A DNA stretch of 15,646 nucleotides from an uncultured Treponema sp. (GTDB lineage: Bacteria > Spirochaetota > Spirochaetia > Treponematales > Treponemataceae). How positions within the stretch are numbered: position 1 is the first letter of the stretch; every line of letters starts with the position of its first letter. Below the pieces are notes generated by a model. The model worked only from the letters and a program-made list of their open reading frames with translations. It was not told where the DNA came from and ran no database searches. A program made the position numbers and the translations under genes. Of the stretch, positions 7,536 through 14,209 are shown piece by piece. The DNA is taken from NCBI GenBank assembly GCA_905372265.1, contig CAJPOL010000036.1, positions 1 through 15,646 of the forward strand. Direction: 5' to 3'.

Positions 7536-8138
7536 ATGATTGAAGTAAATGCAATGGGAAAAGTGTGTCCCATACCAGTGATTATGACGAAAAAAGTCTT
7601 ACGGGAGAACACAACGGGCGAAAATATTGTGATACGGGTTGATAATGAGATTGCTACGCAAAATCTGACAAAGATGGCAGGGCAGCTTAATATCAAGTCG
7701 AACGTTACTAAGCTGAGCGATGCGGAATATACCGTTCTGTACGACCTTGAAGGCTGCGAGGCCTGTGCCGTGCTCAACGATTCATCCGTTTTTGAGCAGG
7801 GCGCTGATGAGTATGTAGTGGCTATCAATTCCGATAAGATGGGTACGGGGAACGAGGCTTTCGGAACAACATTGCTGGAAAACTTCATTTATGCCTTGAC
7901 TGAACAAGACCGTATTCCTAAAATGGTAGTGATGTATAACTCAGGCATCCGCCTTGTAACTGAAAATGAAAAAACCGTTAAAGACTTAAAAACCTTACAG
8001 GAGAAAGGAACCGAAATTCTCGCATGCGGTCTTTGTTTGGATTTTTACGGTCTAAAGGAAAAATTACGGGTAGGGTCGGCTACTAACATGTACCGCATTG
8101 TTGAAATTATGCGCACCAATAAGGTCGTTCGTCCGTAG
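7536..8138 (+). CDS. yedF: Selenium metabolism protein YedF (TusA-like plus DsrE-like domains)
   Basis: 200 residues from the ATG at 7536, six bases after GGAGG (7525-7529); the adjacent ATG at 7533 is possible but sits only three bases from it. The N-terminal third is a TusA/SirA-like domain with the sulfur-carrier motif GKVCPIPV (C11). A CEAC pair lies at 74-77. The C-terminal part resembles DsrE-like proteins and ends with the family motif CGLCLDFYGLKEKL (C164, C167) and VGSATNMY. This arrangement is that of the YedF selenium-metabolism group found beside selD. A role as persulfide or perselenide carrier to SelD is inferred from domains and position and has not been shown for this protein. 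Confidence 0.92.
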   Translation: MIEVNAMGKVCPIPVIMTKKVLRENTTGENIVIRVDNEIATQNLTKMAGQLNIKSNVTKLSDAEYTVLYDLEGCEACAVLNDSSVFEQGADEYVVAINSDKMGTGNEAFGTTLLENFIYALTEQDRIPKMVVMYNSGIRLVTENEKTVKDLKTLQEKGTEILACGLCLDFYGLKEKLRVGSATNMYRIVEIMRTNKVVRP

Positions 8139-8140
8139 TT

Positions 8141-8404
8141 ATGTGTACGGAAGTATTTTGTATTATTTCTTTTGATACCTCTCATCAAGCAATTGTAGCG
8201 GAAATGGCCGTAAGCGGATTGCCGAATGCACGGCTTGTGCCGCTGCCGCCTGAAATTTCCGAAGGATGCGGCTTAGCTTTGCGGGTAAACAAAGAAGATA
8301 TGGACAAAGCGGTTGAGTTGTTACAAAAAAGCGGCGCCGTATATCAAGATGTGTATACGGTAACCGTCAAAGGGGCGGTAAGATCCGCAGTTAAAGCAGT
8401 ATGA
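8141..8404 (+). CDS. DUF3343 protein, putative Se/S carrier
   Basis: 87 residues, a small domain of the DUF3343 (Se/S carrier-like) type. The recognisable stretch is ARLVPLPPEISEGCGLALRV, with C43 in the conserved SxGCG context; C2 and C7 are also present. It starts two bases after the yedF stop, with no evident Shine-Dalgarno, and its TGA overlaps the cysteine desulfurase ATG by four bases. This tight spacing suggests coupled translation and balanced amounts. Small proteins of this family occur beside selD and a desulfurase in several anaerobes. A role in moving S or Se between the desulfurase and SelD is likely but inferred. Confidence 0.85.
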   Translation: MCTEVFCIISFDTSHQAIVAEMAVSGLPNARLVPLPPEISEGCGLALRVNKEDMDKAVELLQKSGAVYQDVYTVTVKGAVRSAVKAV

Positions 8405-9555
8405 TTTATTTTGATAATAGCGCGACGACATTACAAAAACCGGAAAGCGTTGCGCAGGCTGTGTATCAGGCAATCGTTTCGCAGCAATATGCCAATCCGG
8501 GACGGGCGGCGCATACAACTGCGCATAATGCGCTTGCGGAACTGCTTAAAGTACGTTCTGCATTAGCCCGTATTTTTCATATAAAGAATCCTTTACAGAT
8601 TGCACTGTGTCAAAATGCGACAGCAGCGTTGAATCTTGTGCTGAAAAGCCTTTTCGGGCAGGGTGATCACCTCATTACCACCGCGCTTGAGCATAATTCC
8701 GTGCTGCGTCCGCTCTATCAGCTGGAAGCGCAAGGAGCCTCTCTTTCCATCATTGACTTTGATCGTGATACCGGCGAGTTGGATTACGCCGCTTTGGAAG
8801 CGCAGATAAAAAGCAATACTAAAGCTCTGGTTGTGAATGCATGTTCCAATGTTATCGGAGCGGTTTGCGATATTGATGCGGTGTATGGACTATGCAAAAA
8901 GCATGGATTGACGCTTGTTATCGATGCTTCGCAAAGCGCCGGTGTTATTCCGATGGACTTATCGCAATACGATCAAACGATTGTATGCTTTACCGGACAT
9001 AAGAGTTTATATGGGCCGCAGGGTACCGGCGGTATTGCGGTAAACGGTACATTTGATTTTAAGCCGGTTTTTTCAGGCGGCAGCGGCATTCATTCGTTTG
9101 ATAAAACGCATCCTGCAACAATGCCTGATGTGTTTGAAGCGGGAACAATGAATGTCCCGTCTTTTGCAGGACTTGCCGCCGGCTGCGCTTATATTGAACA
9201 ATACGGTATTGATAATATCCACAGCTATCTATCGGAATTACGGCGTTATTTTATTGAAAGCCTGGCTTCGGTGCCGTCCGTTAGGGTGTATGCACCGCAT
9301 GCGAAAAAAGCAGGGCCGGTGGTTGGCTTGAATATTAATGATATTCCCTCATCGGAGGTTAGCAGGCTGTTGGATGAGCAGTACCGTATTGCGACTCGGC
9401 CGGGGGCTCATTGCGCGCCGCTGGTTCATAAAGCCCTTAGAACAGAAGCGCAAGGTATTGTCCGTTTTAGCTTTTCTACGTTTAATACAAAAGAAGAAAT
9501 AGATCATGCTGTCAGCGCTCTTGAAGCGATCAACAGAATGATAACGGAGATATAA
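8401..9555 (+). CDS. Cysteine desulfurase / selenocysteine lyase-like aminotransferase class V
   Basis: 384 residues of the PLP-dependent NifS/SufS superfamily, in the group annotated simply as cysteine desulfurase family protein. The start YFDNSATT is typical. The PLP contacts are VIDASQSAG (D175) and the Schiff-base lysine K201 in FTGHKSLYGPQGTGG. The active-site Cys is C338 in ATRPGAHCAPL, on a short loop as in SufS-type enzymes. It removes S from cysteine, or Se from selenocysteine, as a protein-bound persulfide or perselenide. No isc or suf scaffold genes are next to it, and it is the last gene of the selD operon, so a dedicated role in selenium delivery is the best inference. Its ATG overlaps the preceding stop. 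Confidence 0.93.
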   Translation: MIYFDNSATTLQKPESVAQAVYQAIVSQQYANPGRAAHTTAHNALAELLKVRSALARIFHIKNPLQIALCQNATAALNLVLKSLFGQGDHLITTALEHNSVLRPLYQLEAQGASLSIIDFDRDTGELDYAALEAQIKSNTKALVVNACSNVIGAVCDIDAVYGLCKKHGLTLVIDASQSAGVIPMDLSQYDQTIVCFTGHKSLYGPQGTGGIAVNGTFDFKPVFSGGSGIHSFDKTHPATMPDVFEAGTMNVPSFAGLAAGCAYIEQYGIDNIHSYLSELRRYFIESLASVPSVRVYAPHAKKAGPVVGLNINDIPSSEVSRLLDEQYRIATRPGAHCAPLVHKALRTEAQGIVRFSFSTFNTKEEIDHAVSALEAINRMITEI

Positions 9556-9564
9556 CTGTTAACG

Positions 9565-9590
9565 GCCGAGTCTGTTCTTGCAAACTCGGC
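9565..9590. other. Hairpin after the selenium operon, no U-tract
   Basis: GCCGAGT (9565-9571) pairs with ACTCGGC (9584-9590), a perfect 7-base stem with a 12-base loop, ten bases after the desulfurase stop. No run of T follows on either strand, so it is not a standard intrinsic terminator. It may protect a 3' end or act with a protein factor. Confidence 0.45.
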
Positions 9591-9610
9591 AATGCATAGG
9601 CGCGCTATCC

Positions 9611-9641
9611 GCGTACGGTAAAACCTTTTACAAAAGTACGC
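9611..9641. other. Nested hairpin in the selenium-operon / serS convergent gap
   Basis: Outer arms GCGTAC (9611-9616) and GTACGC (9636-9641) enclose GTAAAA and TTTTAC, which also pair. No T-run follows on either strand. It could be a transcript-end structure for either convergent gene, but it also lies inside an open frame that continues serS, described among the findings. Confidence 0.35.
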
Positions 9642-9709
9642 CTGGCAATCGCGGCGGGGTTAATACCGAGATACTCTATACCGTAATGTGCGGGTGCTCC
9701 GGGCGTTTT

Positions 9710-10987
9710 CTATAGCCGTTTTTTGATACTGTCGAATCCGCAATACGGCACTAAGGCGGGCGGTACTTTGATGCTGCCGTCTTTTTGCTGATAATTTTCA
9801 AGAATGGCAACGAGCGCGCGGGAAACCGCAATTGCCGTACCGTTCAGCATATGCACGTATTTATTTTTACCGTCGTCATCTTTAAAACGGACATTGAGGC
9901 GGCGGGCTTGATAATCGGTACAGTTGGAAGTGGAAGTAACTTCGCCCCATTCTCCGCCGTTACGGCCGGGCATCCACGCTTCCAAGTCCCACTTACGGTA
10001 CGCAGGAGCGCCTAAGTCGCCGGTGCAGGTATCAACGACACGGAACGGCAGACCTAACCCGATGAAAATTTCTTCTTCTATTAAACGGAGCTTTTCATGC
10101 AGGGTATCGGATTCTTCCGGCGTACAATACACGAACATTTCCAGCTTCGTAAACTGATGTACACGGTACAATCCTTTTGAAAATTGCCCCGCAGCCCCTG
10201 CTTCCCGCCTGAAACAATGCGAAAGGCCGCAGTACATCAGCGGGAGCTTCGTTTTATCAAGTATTTCACCGGCATGATAACCGCCGAGCGTGATTTCGGC
10301 TGTTGCAACTAAGCACGTTCCTTCTTCTTCGATAGTATAGACATTCGATTCGCTGCCCCGCGGATTAAAGCCGATACCTCGTAATATGTCTTCTTTTGCC
10401 ACATCGGGGGTGATAAAGGGGGTAAATCCGTGCTTCCGTAGGACATTTAAACCGTACAACACCAGCGCCTGTTCCAAAAACACGGCTTCGTTTTTCAGAT
10501 AATAAAATTTTACGCCGGAAACCTTTGTCGCCGCATCAAAATCAATTAAATCAAGATACTCCGCCAGCTGTACATGGTCTTTCGGCTCAAAATCAAACTG
10601 AGGAACGGTACCGACCTGTTTGACTTCACGGTTATCGGTATCTTCTTTTCCGATAGGAGCATCGGGATGGGCCATATTCGGGATGCGACGCATTGCCTCA
10701 TCCAAAGCCGCTTCCTTTTCTTTTAACGCTGCTTCTACGGCTGCAATTTCGGCTTTAACCGCCTTGCCCGTTTCGATAAGTGCATTGCGTTCTGCAGCAT
10801 CTCTTGCTTTTTTCATTGCAAGGGAGTTTTCATTCCGTTTTGCCTGAAGCCCCTGCAGCGCAGTTACCATCTCAGTCCGCTCGTCAAAGAGTTGAACGGC
10901 AGCCTCCGCATCGGCATGCATAGCGCGGTTGGTAATATTTTGTTTAACCGCTTCCAGATTATTTTTGACAAATCGATAATCAAGCAT
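9710..10987 (-). CDS. serS: Seryl-tRNA synthetase
   Basis: 425 residues, normal for bacterial SerRS, which charges tRNA-Ser and, in organisms with selenocysteine, also tRNA-Sec. The start MLDYRFVKNNLEAVKQN is canonical, followed by a long coiled-coil arm rich in Lys, Glu and Ala (about 27-105). Class II motif 2 is FRREAGAAGQFSKGLYRVHQF and motif 3 is NGTAIAVSRALVAILENY. An earlier in-frame ATG at 11023 would add HKGTEVHTIHP, which is unlike SerRS and overlaps the -35 box, so it was rejected. There is no Shine-Dalgarno; the promoter predicts a transcript that starts one base before or at this ATG. After the TAG stop the same frame stays open for 34 more codons. Confidence 0.97.
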   Translation of the reverse strand: MLDYRFVKNNLEAVKQNITNRAMHADAEAAVQLFDERTEMVTALQGLQAKRNENSLAMKKARDAAERNALIETGKAVKAEIAAVEAALKEKEAALDEAMRRIPNMAHPDAPIGKEDTDNREVKQVGTVPQFDFEPKDHVQLAEYLDLIDFDAATKVSGVKFYYLKNEAVFLEQALVLYGLNVLRKHGFTPFITPDVAKEDILRGIGFNPRGSESNVYTIEEEGTCLVATAEITLGGYHAGEILDKTKLPLMYCGLSHCFRREAGAAGQFSKGLYRVHQFTKLEMFVYCTPEESDTLHEKLRLIEEEIFIGLGLPFRVVDTCTGDLGAPAYRKWDLEAWMPGRNGGEWGEVTSTSNCTDYQARRLNVRFKDDDGKNKYVHMLNGTAIAVSRALVAILENYQQKDGSIKVPPALVPYCGFDSIKKRL

Positions 10988-10994
10988 GGGGTGT

Positions 10995-11023
10995 ATTGTA
11001 TGAACTTCCGTTCCTTTATGCAA
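10995..11023 (-). promoter_or_regulatory. serS promoter, near-leaderless geometry
   Basis: On the minus strand TTGCAT (11023-11018), a 17-base spacer and TACAAT (11000-10995). Seven bases lie between the -10 box and the serS ATG at 10987. The -35 matches consensus only at TTG, so this is weaker than the dnaA and selD promoters. Confidence 0.45.
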
Positions 11024-11031
11024 GCGTTTCG

Positions 11032-11589
11032 CTATTTTTCTTGCTTGTACTGCGGATTTTTTTCGTAAAATTCCGTCGGCAAGATGTCCATCAATATGAT
11101 ATTATGGTATTCCATATTTCTGATTAATCCGTCGCGGATTGCACCGATTTTTTGAAAACCGACGGCTTGATAGCATTTTAATGCACGCTCATTATAATCA
11201 AATAGTTTCAAAGAGATGTTGTGTATGTTCAATATCCGGTAAGCATAATCGATCAACAGCGATAACGCTTCGGCACCGTAGCCGCTTGCCCAATAGTCCT
11301 TATTGCCGATAAAAATACCGATTTCTGCGCTGCGGTTCAAGTAATCGATAGTATGCAATCCGATATTTCCGATCAGTGTTTCGGTTCCGGTATCGATAAT
11401 GCCGTAGCAGTGCTCTTTCGACAGCGTATGCAGCAATTCCCGTTCCGTTTCAACCGAAATACTTTTTGCTGCAATGCTGAGAAAATTGACTATTTCCCGA
11501 TCATTGAGCCATTCGGCATATTTTTCCGCATCGTTGACATCTATCGGTGAAAGATAGCATTTTTTTCCTGCTAATTTCTTTATACGCAT
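11032..11589 (-). CDS. GNAT N-acetyltransferase, RimJ/RimL type
   Basis: 185 residues of the Acetyltransf_3 group, which includes ribosomal-protein N-terminal acetyltransferases and SpeG. The opening strand (YLSPIDVNDAEKYAEWLNDREI) and the middle strand (IGNIGLHTIDYLNRSAEIGIFI) are typical, and the acetyl-CoA pyrophosphate loop is WASGYGAEAL. The C-terminal part NERALKCYQAVGF is the usual GNAT motif B. The start at 11589 was chosen because GGGAGG lies five to ten bases upstream; an earlier ATG at 11601 contains that Shine-Dalgarno. The substrate is unknown. It precedes serS on the same strand with 44 bases between them, where the serS promoter lies. Confidence 0.85.
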   Translation of the reverse strand: MRIKKLAGKKCYLSPIDVNDAEKYAEWLNDREIVNFLSIAAKSISVETERELLHTLSKEHCYGIIDTGTETLIGNIGLHTIDYLNRSAEIGIFIGNKDYWASGYGAEALSLLIDYAYRILNIHNISLKLFDYNERALKCYQAVGFQKIGAIRDGLIRNMEYHNIILMDILPTEFYEKNPQYKQEK

Positions 11590-11676
11590 AATTCCTCCCA
11601 TAACTTCTCTTATTTACAGCGTAAACGCCGGATAAGGGATTGCTTGATGCCGAATTGGTACGGCAGCCGGTCAAAA

Positions 11677-11952
11677 CTATTTGAGCATTATATCGTCATA
11701 TTCAGAGTGCCTTTCAAACCAGCCGGCCGCATAGGAGCATTGGGCCGTTATTTTTTTATTGTGTTCCTTTGCATATGCGGCGACCGCTTCCATCAGCCGG
11801 CCGGCAACGCCTTGTCCGCGCAGCGAGGGAGCGGTAAACGTATGAGTAATGCATACTGCATCGTTACCGGAGGCAGGAAAGGTTACTTCCGCAAGCAGCG
11901 TCCCGTTTTCATCCTCAGCATAAATCCTATGTTCCTGATGTCGAAATTCCAT
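11677..11952 (-). CDS. Small GNAT acetyltransferase (YjdJ-like)
   Basis: 91 residues, the usual size of the small single-domain GNAT group (PF14542). Motif order fits: RIYAEDENGTLLAEVTF, then THTFTAPSLRGQGVAGRLMEAVAAYAKEHNKKI with the acetyl-CoA loop RGQGVA, then CSYAAGWFERHSEYDDIML. The ATG at 11952 is preceded by AGAGG at a five-base spacing. A longer frame from 12030 exists, but its extra residues do not resemble the family and they overlap the promoter at 11971-12000. The biological substrate is unknown for most of this family. Confidence 0.85.
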   Translation of the reverse strand: MEFRHQEHRIYAEDENGTLLAEVTFPASGNDAVCITHTFTAPSLRGQGVAGRLMEAVAAYAKEHNKKITAQCSYAAGWFERHSEYDDIMLK

Positions 11953-11970
11953 AAAAGCCTCTATGCCGAC

Positions 11971-12000
11971 AGTATGACATAAAAACGGTGTCTTTTTCAA
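11971..12000 (-). promoter_or_regulatory. Promoter of the small GNAT gene
   Basis: On the minus strand TTGAAA (12000-11995), an 18-base spacer and CATACT (11976-11971) preceded by TGT, an extended -10. The predicted start near 11964 leaves a short leader that holds the AGAGG Shine-Dalgarno, so this unit is not leaderless. Confidence 0.5.
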
Positions 12001-12073
12001 GAGCGGCATTAGGCTATCCAGAGCAAACAAATTGGGTGTTGTTCGTATTCTTTGCGAGATTTTTGCAGAGGCT

Positions 12074-13354
12074 CTATTCCATAATGGTAATTTCTACACG
12101 GCGGTTCAATGCCCGCTGCGTCTCATCGGCATTTGAAACAATCGGCTTTGTACCTCCTGCTCCGCTGTATATAAATTTACTTGCAGGAATACCTCTTTTA
12201 GTCAGCTCATCGACAACTGTTTTTGCCCGCTGCAAGGATAAGGTTTGCTGCTCCTCAGGATTTCCTATATCAACCGTGTGTCCTTCCACAAAGAGTGTTT
12301 TAAAAGTCAATTCTTTCAGCGCCTCAGCCGTTTCATCTAATTTTTTATCTTCTCCGTCAAGCAGTTCCGCCTTATTTGCAACAAAATTCAAATTTTTAAG
12401 GTTTAGTAAAAGACCTCGTGCAGTTTCCTGCACTTCAAAAGCCGAACCTCCCTGCTTTTTTATGCGCATTCTATTTGCTGCCGCCGTTTCCGCGGCTTTT
12501 TGTTCAGCTTCCGCTGTTTTTCTATCATTCTTAGACCGGGCCGTGTACAACGCTTCCGAGGGAACCGAACCGCCGCTGTATGCCGTACCGCGTCCGTAAT
12601 TATAGAAATGCAGCAGAAAGCCTTTTTCTCTAATGGTATCGGTGTTCTTATAAAAAAATGACTCATCGATTTTCTCCCTGATAAAAAGAGGCCGGTTGTT
12701 TTCATCAAGGTAAATATCAACATCTCGAGTTCCCTCGGATCGAGTCATTTCAGCATCTCCGAGCGTATCGCCGCCTCGATACCGCAAAGCGAATTTGGCG
12801 CGCACATAGCGGGTCGATTGACCGTTATATTTTTTTTCTCCGAGATATTGATATTCGGCAATGATCGGTATGCGGGTTGCCTGTCCGCCTGCTATCGGAC
12901 ATACGACAATTTCGCTGTTTGCAGTCCATTGTTTCCCAATATCTTTTTCTTGTAAGGTGTTTTCGGGGCTGATCGGAAAATTTCTTAAAAGCGGATAGCC
13001 TTCATCTTTTGTGAATTGGAGTGTTATGCGGCGTGCTGTTCCATCGTTCGGTTTTACACTGTGCGTAAAAGCAATCGGTCTAATAGCATCGAGTTTTTTT
13101 GCCGTCCCAATCATATTTTTACGGGTTTCTTCCAGTACAAAGGCTTCTCCGTTATATTCGTACACTGGAGAACCGCCGGTTATGCGCTGCGTTTCATCAA
13201 GGTACATGTATGTCTCCCGATAGGTCATGCCCGCATATTTCCCGTTAATATAGAGTGAGTAATCGGAGCGTTCGCTGATGGTAATACGCCCGTCCGCTGC
13301 ATAGATAAAAGCGCAAAGGAAAAAACATCCGGCGGATAATCCGATTTTTCTCAT
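12074..13354 (-). CDS. OmpA-domain envelope protein with signal peptide
   Basis: 426 residues. The signal peptide is about residues 1-19 (hydrophobic run, cleavage after FIYA). Residues about 20-300 form a beta-rich region I do not recognise. It is followed by a short Ala/Lys/Glu-rich helix (KTAEAEQKAAETAAANRMRI), then a C-terminal OmpA/MotB-type peptidoglycan-binding domain (about 318-426). In that domain NLNFVANKAEL, EGHTVDIG, LSLQRAKTVVDEL and NRRVEI are visible. The peptidoglycan-contact Arg is R376, but the usual Asp of GHTD is V361, with Asp one position later. It is probably periplasmic and ties the envelope to the cell wall. GGAGG precedes the start. It diverges from ssb. Confidence 0.88.
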   Translation of the reverse strand: MRKIGLSAGCFFLCAFIYAADGRITISERSDYSLYINGKYAGMTYRETYMYLDETQRITGGSPVYEYNGEAFVLEETRKNMIGTAKKLDAIRPIAFTHSVKPNDGTARRITLQFTKDEGYPLLRNFPISPENTLQEKDIGKQWTANSEIVVCPIAGGQATRIPIIAEYQYLGEKKYNGQSTRYVRAKFALRYRGGDTLGDAEMTRSEGTRDVDIYLDENNRPLFIREKIDESFFYKNTDTIREKGFLLHFYNYGRGTAYSGGSVPSEALYTARSKNDRKTAEAEQKAAETAAANRMRIKKQGGSAFEVQETARGLLLNLKNLNFVANKAELLDGEDKKLDETAEALKELTFKTLFVEGHTVDIGNPEEQQTLSLQRAKTVVDELTKRGIPASKFIYSGAGGTKPIVSNADETQRALNRRVEITIME

Positions 13355-13397
13355 AGTTCCTCCTATCTTTTTATCATCATCGTCATTTTTTTGCGTT

Positions 13398-13427
13398 AAT
13401 GTAGGAAATCAAAAAAATATCGGACAA
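13398..13427 (-). promoter_or_regulatory. Possible promoter of the OmpA-domain gene
   Basis: On the minus strand TTGTCC (13427-13422), an 18-base spacer and TACATT (13403-13398). This gives a leader of about 36 bases that ends in the GGAGG Shine-Dalgarno. A minus-strand TATAAT near 13462-13467 is an alternative -10 but lacks a -35 partner. Confidence 0.35.
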
Positions 13428-13552
13428 ATCGGTTTAAATGTTAGCCGTTTTATTGGGTATGCATTATATAGTAAGTACAAAACCGAAAGAATTTCGACTG
13501 TGCGGAAAGCAAGATTCACGGGTCGGAATATCTTATTTTTAAGGAGGCTGTT

Positions 13553-13963
13553 ATGCATAATTTGAATTCGTTGATTATTGAAGGAAATGTAGTCCGTGAT
13601 CCTGTGATCAAAGCTACATCGAAAGGAACGCCGCTTTGTATGTTCTCGATTGCATCCAACCGGTTTTTTAGACAGGAGGATAAAACAACACAAGAGACGT
13701 CTTTTTTTGATGTGGAAACATGGTCGCGTTTAGCGGAGCTGTGCGGCGAAAACTGCACAAAAGGACGGGGTGTGCGGGTTGTCGGACGGCTAAAGCAAGA
13801 CCGGTGGATCGGTACTGATGGAAAGCATTACAGTAAGATAAAGGTGGTTGCGGAGCATATCGAATTTAAACCGCAATTCAAAAATGAGAACCAGCCGGCA
13901 GATATACTCAGTGAACCGCACAACGCGCAACCGGCAGCCGCTGCTGCAGTTCCGGCCTTTTAA
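13553..13963 (+). CDS. ssb: Single-stranded DNA-binding protein
   Basis: 136 residues. The OB fold covers about residues 1-108: NSLIIEGNVVRDPVIK, then LCMFSIASNRFF, FFDVETWSRLAELC, GRGVRVVGRLKQDRW and KIKVVAEHIEF, all standard Ssb strands. AAGGAGG lies eight bases before the ATG. After the fold only about 25 residues follow, ending AAAAAVPAF. The acidic tip that normally recruits replication and repair proteins (DDDIPF type) is missing, although a final Phe remains. It is not flanked by rpsF and rpsR, the usual partners of a housekeeping ssb, so it may be a second copy. It stands alone between the divergent OmpA-like gene and the lipoprotein gene. Confidence 0.93.
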   Translation: MHNLNSLIIEGNVVRDPVIKATSKGTPLCMFSIASNRFFRQEDKTTQETSFFDVETWSRLAELCGENCTKGRGVRVVGRLKQDRWIGTDGKHYSKIKVVAEHIEFKPQFKNENQPADILSEPHNAQPAAAAAVPAF

Positions 13964-14010
13964 GTAGTAAGAAATAGGTTTACCGCCATCCGTTGACGAC
14001 GGCAGCTTAA

Positions 14011-14058
14011 GCAGTAGCATGAATACTGTACAGGAATGAACGGTATTCATTCTACTGC
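14011..14058. repeat. 16-base inverted repeat in the ssb / lipoprotein gap
   Basis: Arms GCAGTAGCATGAATAC (14011-14026) and GTATTCATTCTACTGC (14043-14058) are complementary at 15 of 16 positions, with a 16-base loop. It begins 47 bases after the ssb stop. No T-run follows on either strand. It could be a structured RNA, a 3'-end stabiliser, a protein site or a small repeat element. Confidence 0.65.
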
Positions 14059-14174
14059 GGAGTGATAAAGGGTAATTGCTTAATGTGAAAGCTGTTGCCG
14101 CTTCTTTGACGTAGTTGCGAAGCTGAAATTATCATATGGAATACCTGCGATAATTGACATAACTAAAAAATCAT
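14059..14174. other. Non-coding stretch upstream of the lipoprotein promoter
   Basis: No convincing coding frame. It holds a weaker dyad AATTATC (14127-14133) / GATAATT (14149-14155) and two promoter-like fragments: TTGACG (14106-14111) with TATCAT (14130-14135) at an 18-base spacing, and an isolated TTGACA (14154-14159). A transcript from the first would run into the lipoprotein gene. Confidence 0.3.
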
Positions 14175-14203
14175 TTGACCAAACTTGGGTTTATGGGTAC
14201 AAT
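14175..14203 (+). promoter_or_regulatory. Lipoprotein gene promoter, leaderless geometry
   Basis: TTGACC (14175-14180), a 17-base spacer and TACAAT (14198-14203). Exactly six bases (ATACGG) separate the -10 box from the ATG at 14210, so +1 falls on the start codon. No Shine-Dalgarno is present. Confidence 0.65.
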
Positions 14204-14209
14204 ATACGG

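Noticed and set aside
9565..9641. Intrinsic terminators after the selenium operon
   Set aside because: Two hairpins are present, but neither is followed by a T-run on either strand, so they are listed only as hairpins.
11988..12599. Plus-strand open frame of about 200 codons, rich in Ser, Phe and Ala, antisense to the OmpA-domain gene
   Set aside because: It mirrors the Ala/Lys/Glu-rich coding of the opposite strand, has no Shine-Dalgarno or recognisable motif, and overlaps two well-supported genes.
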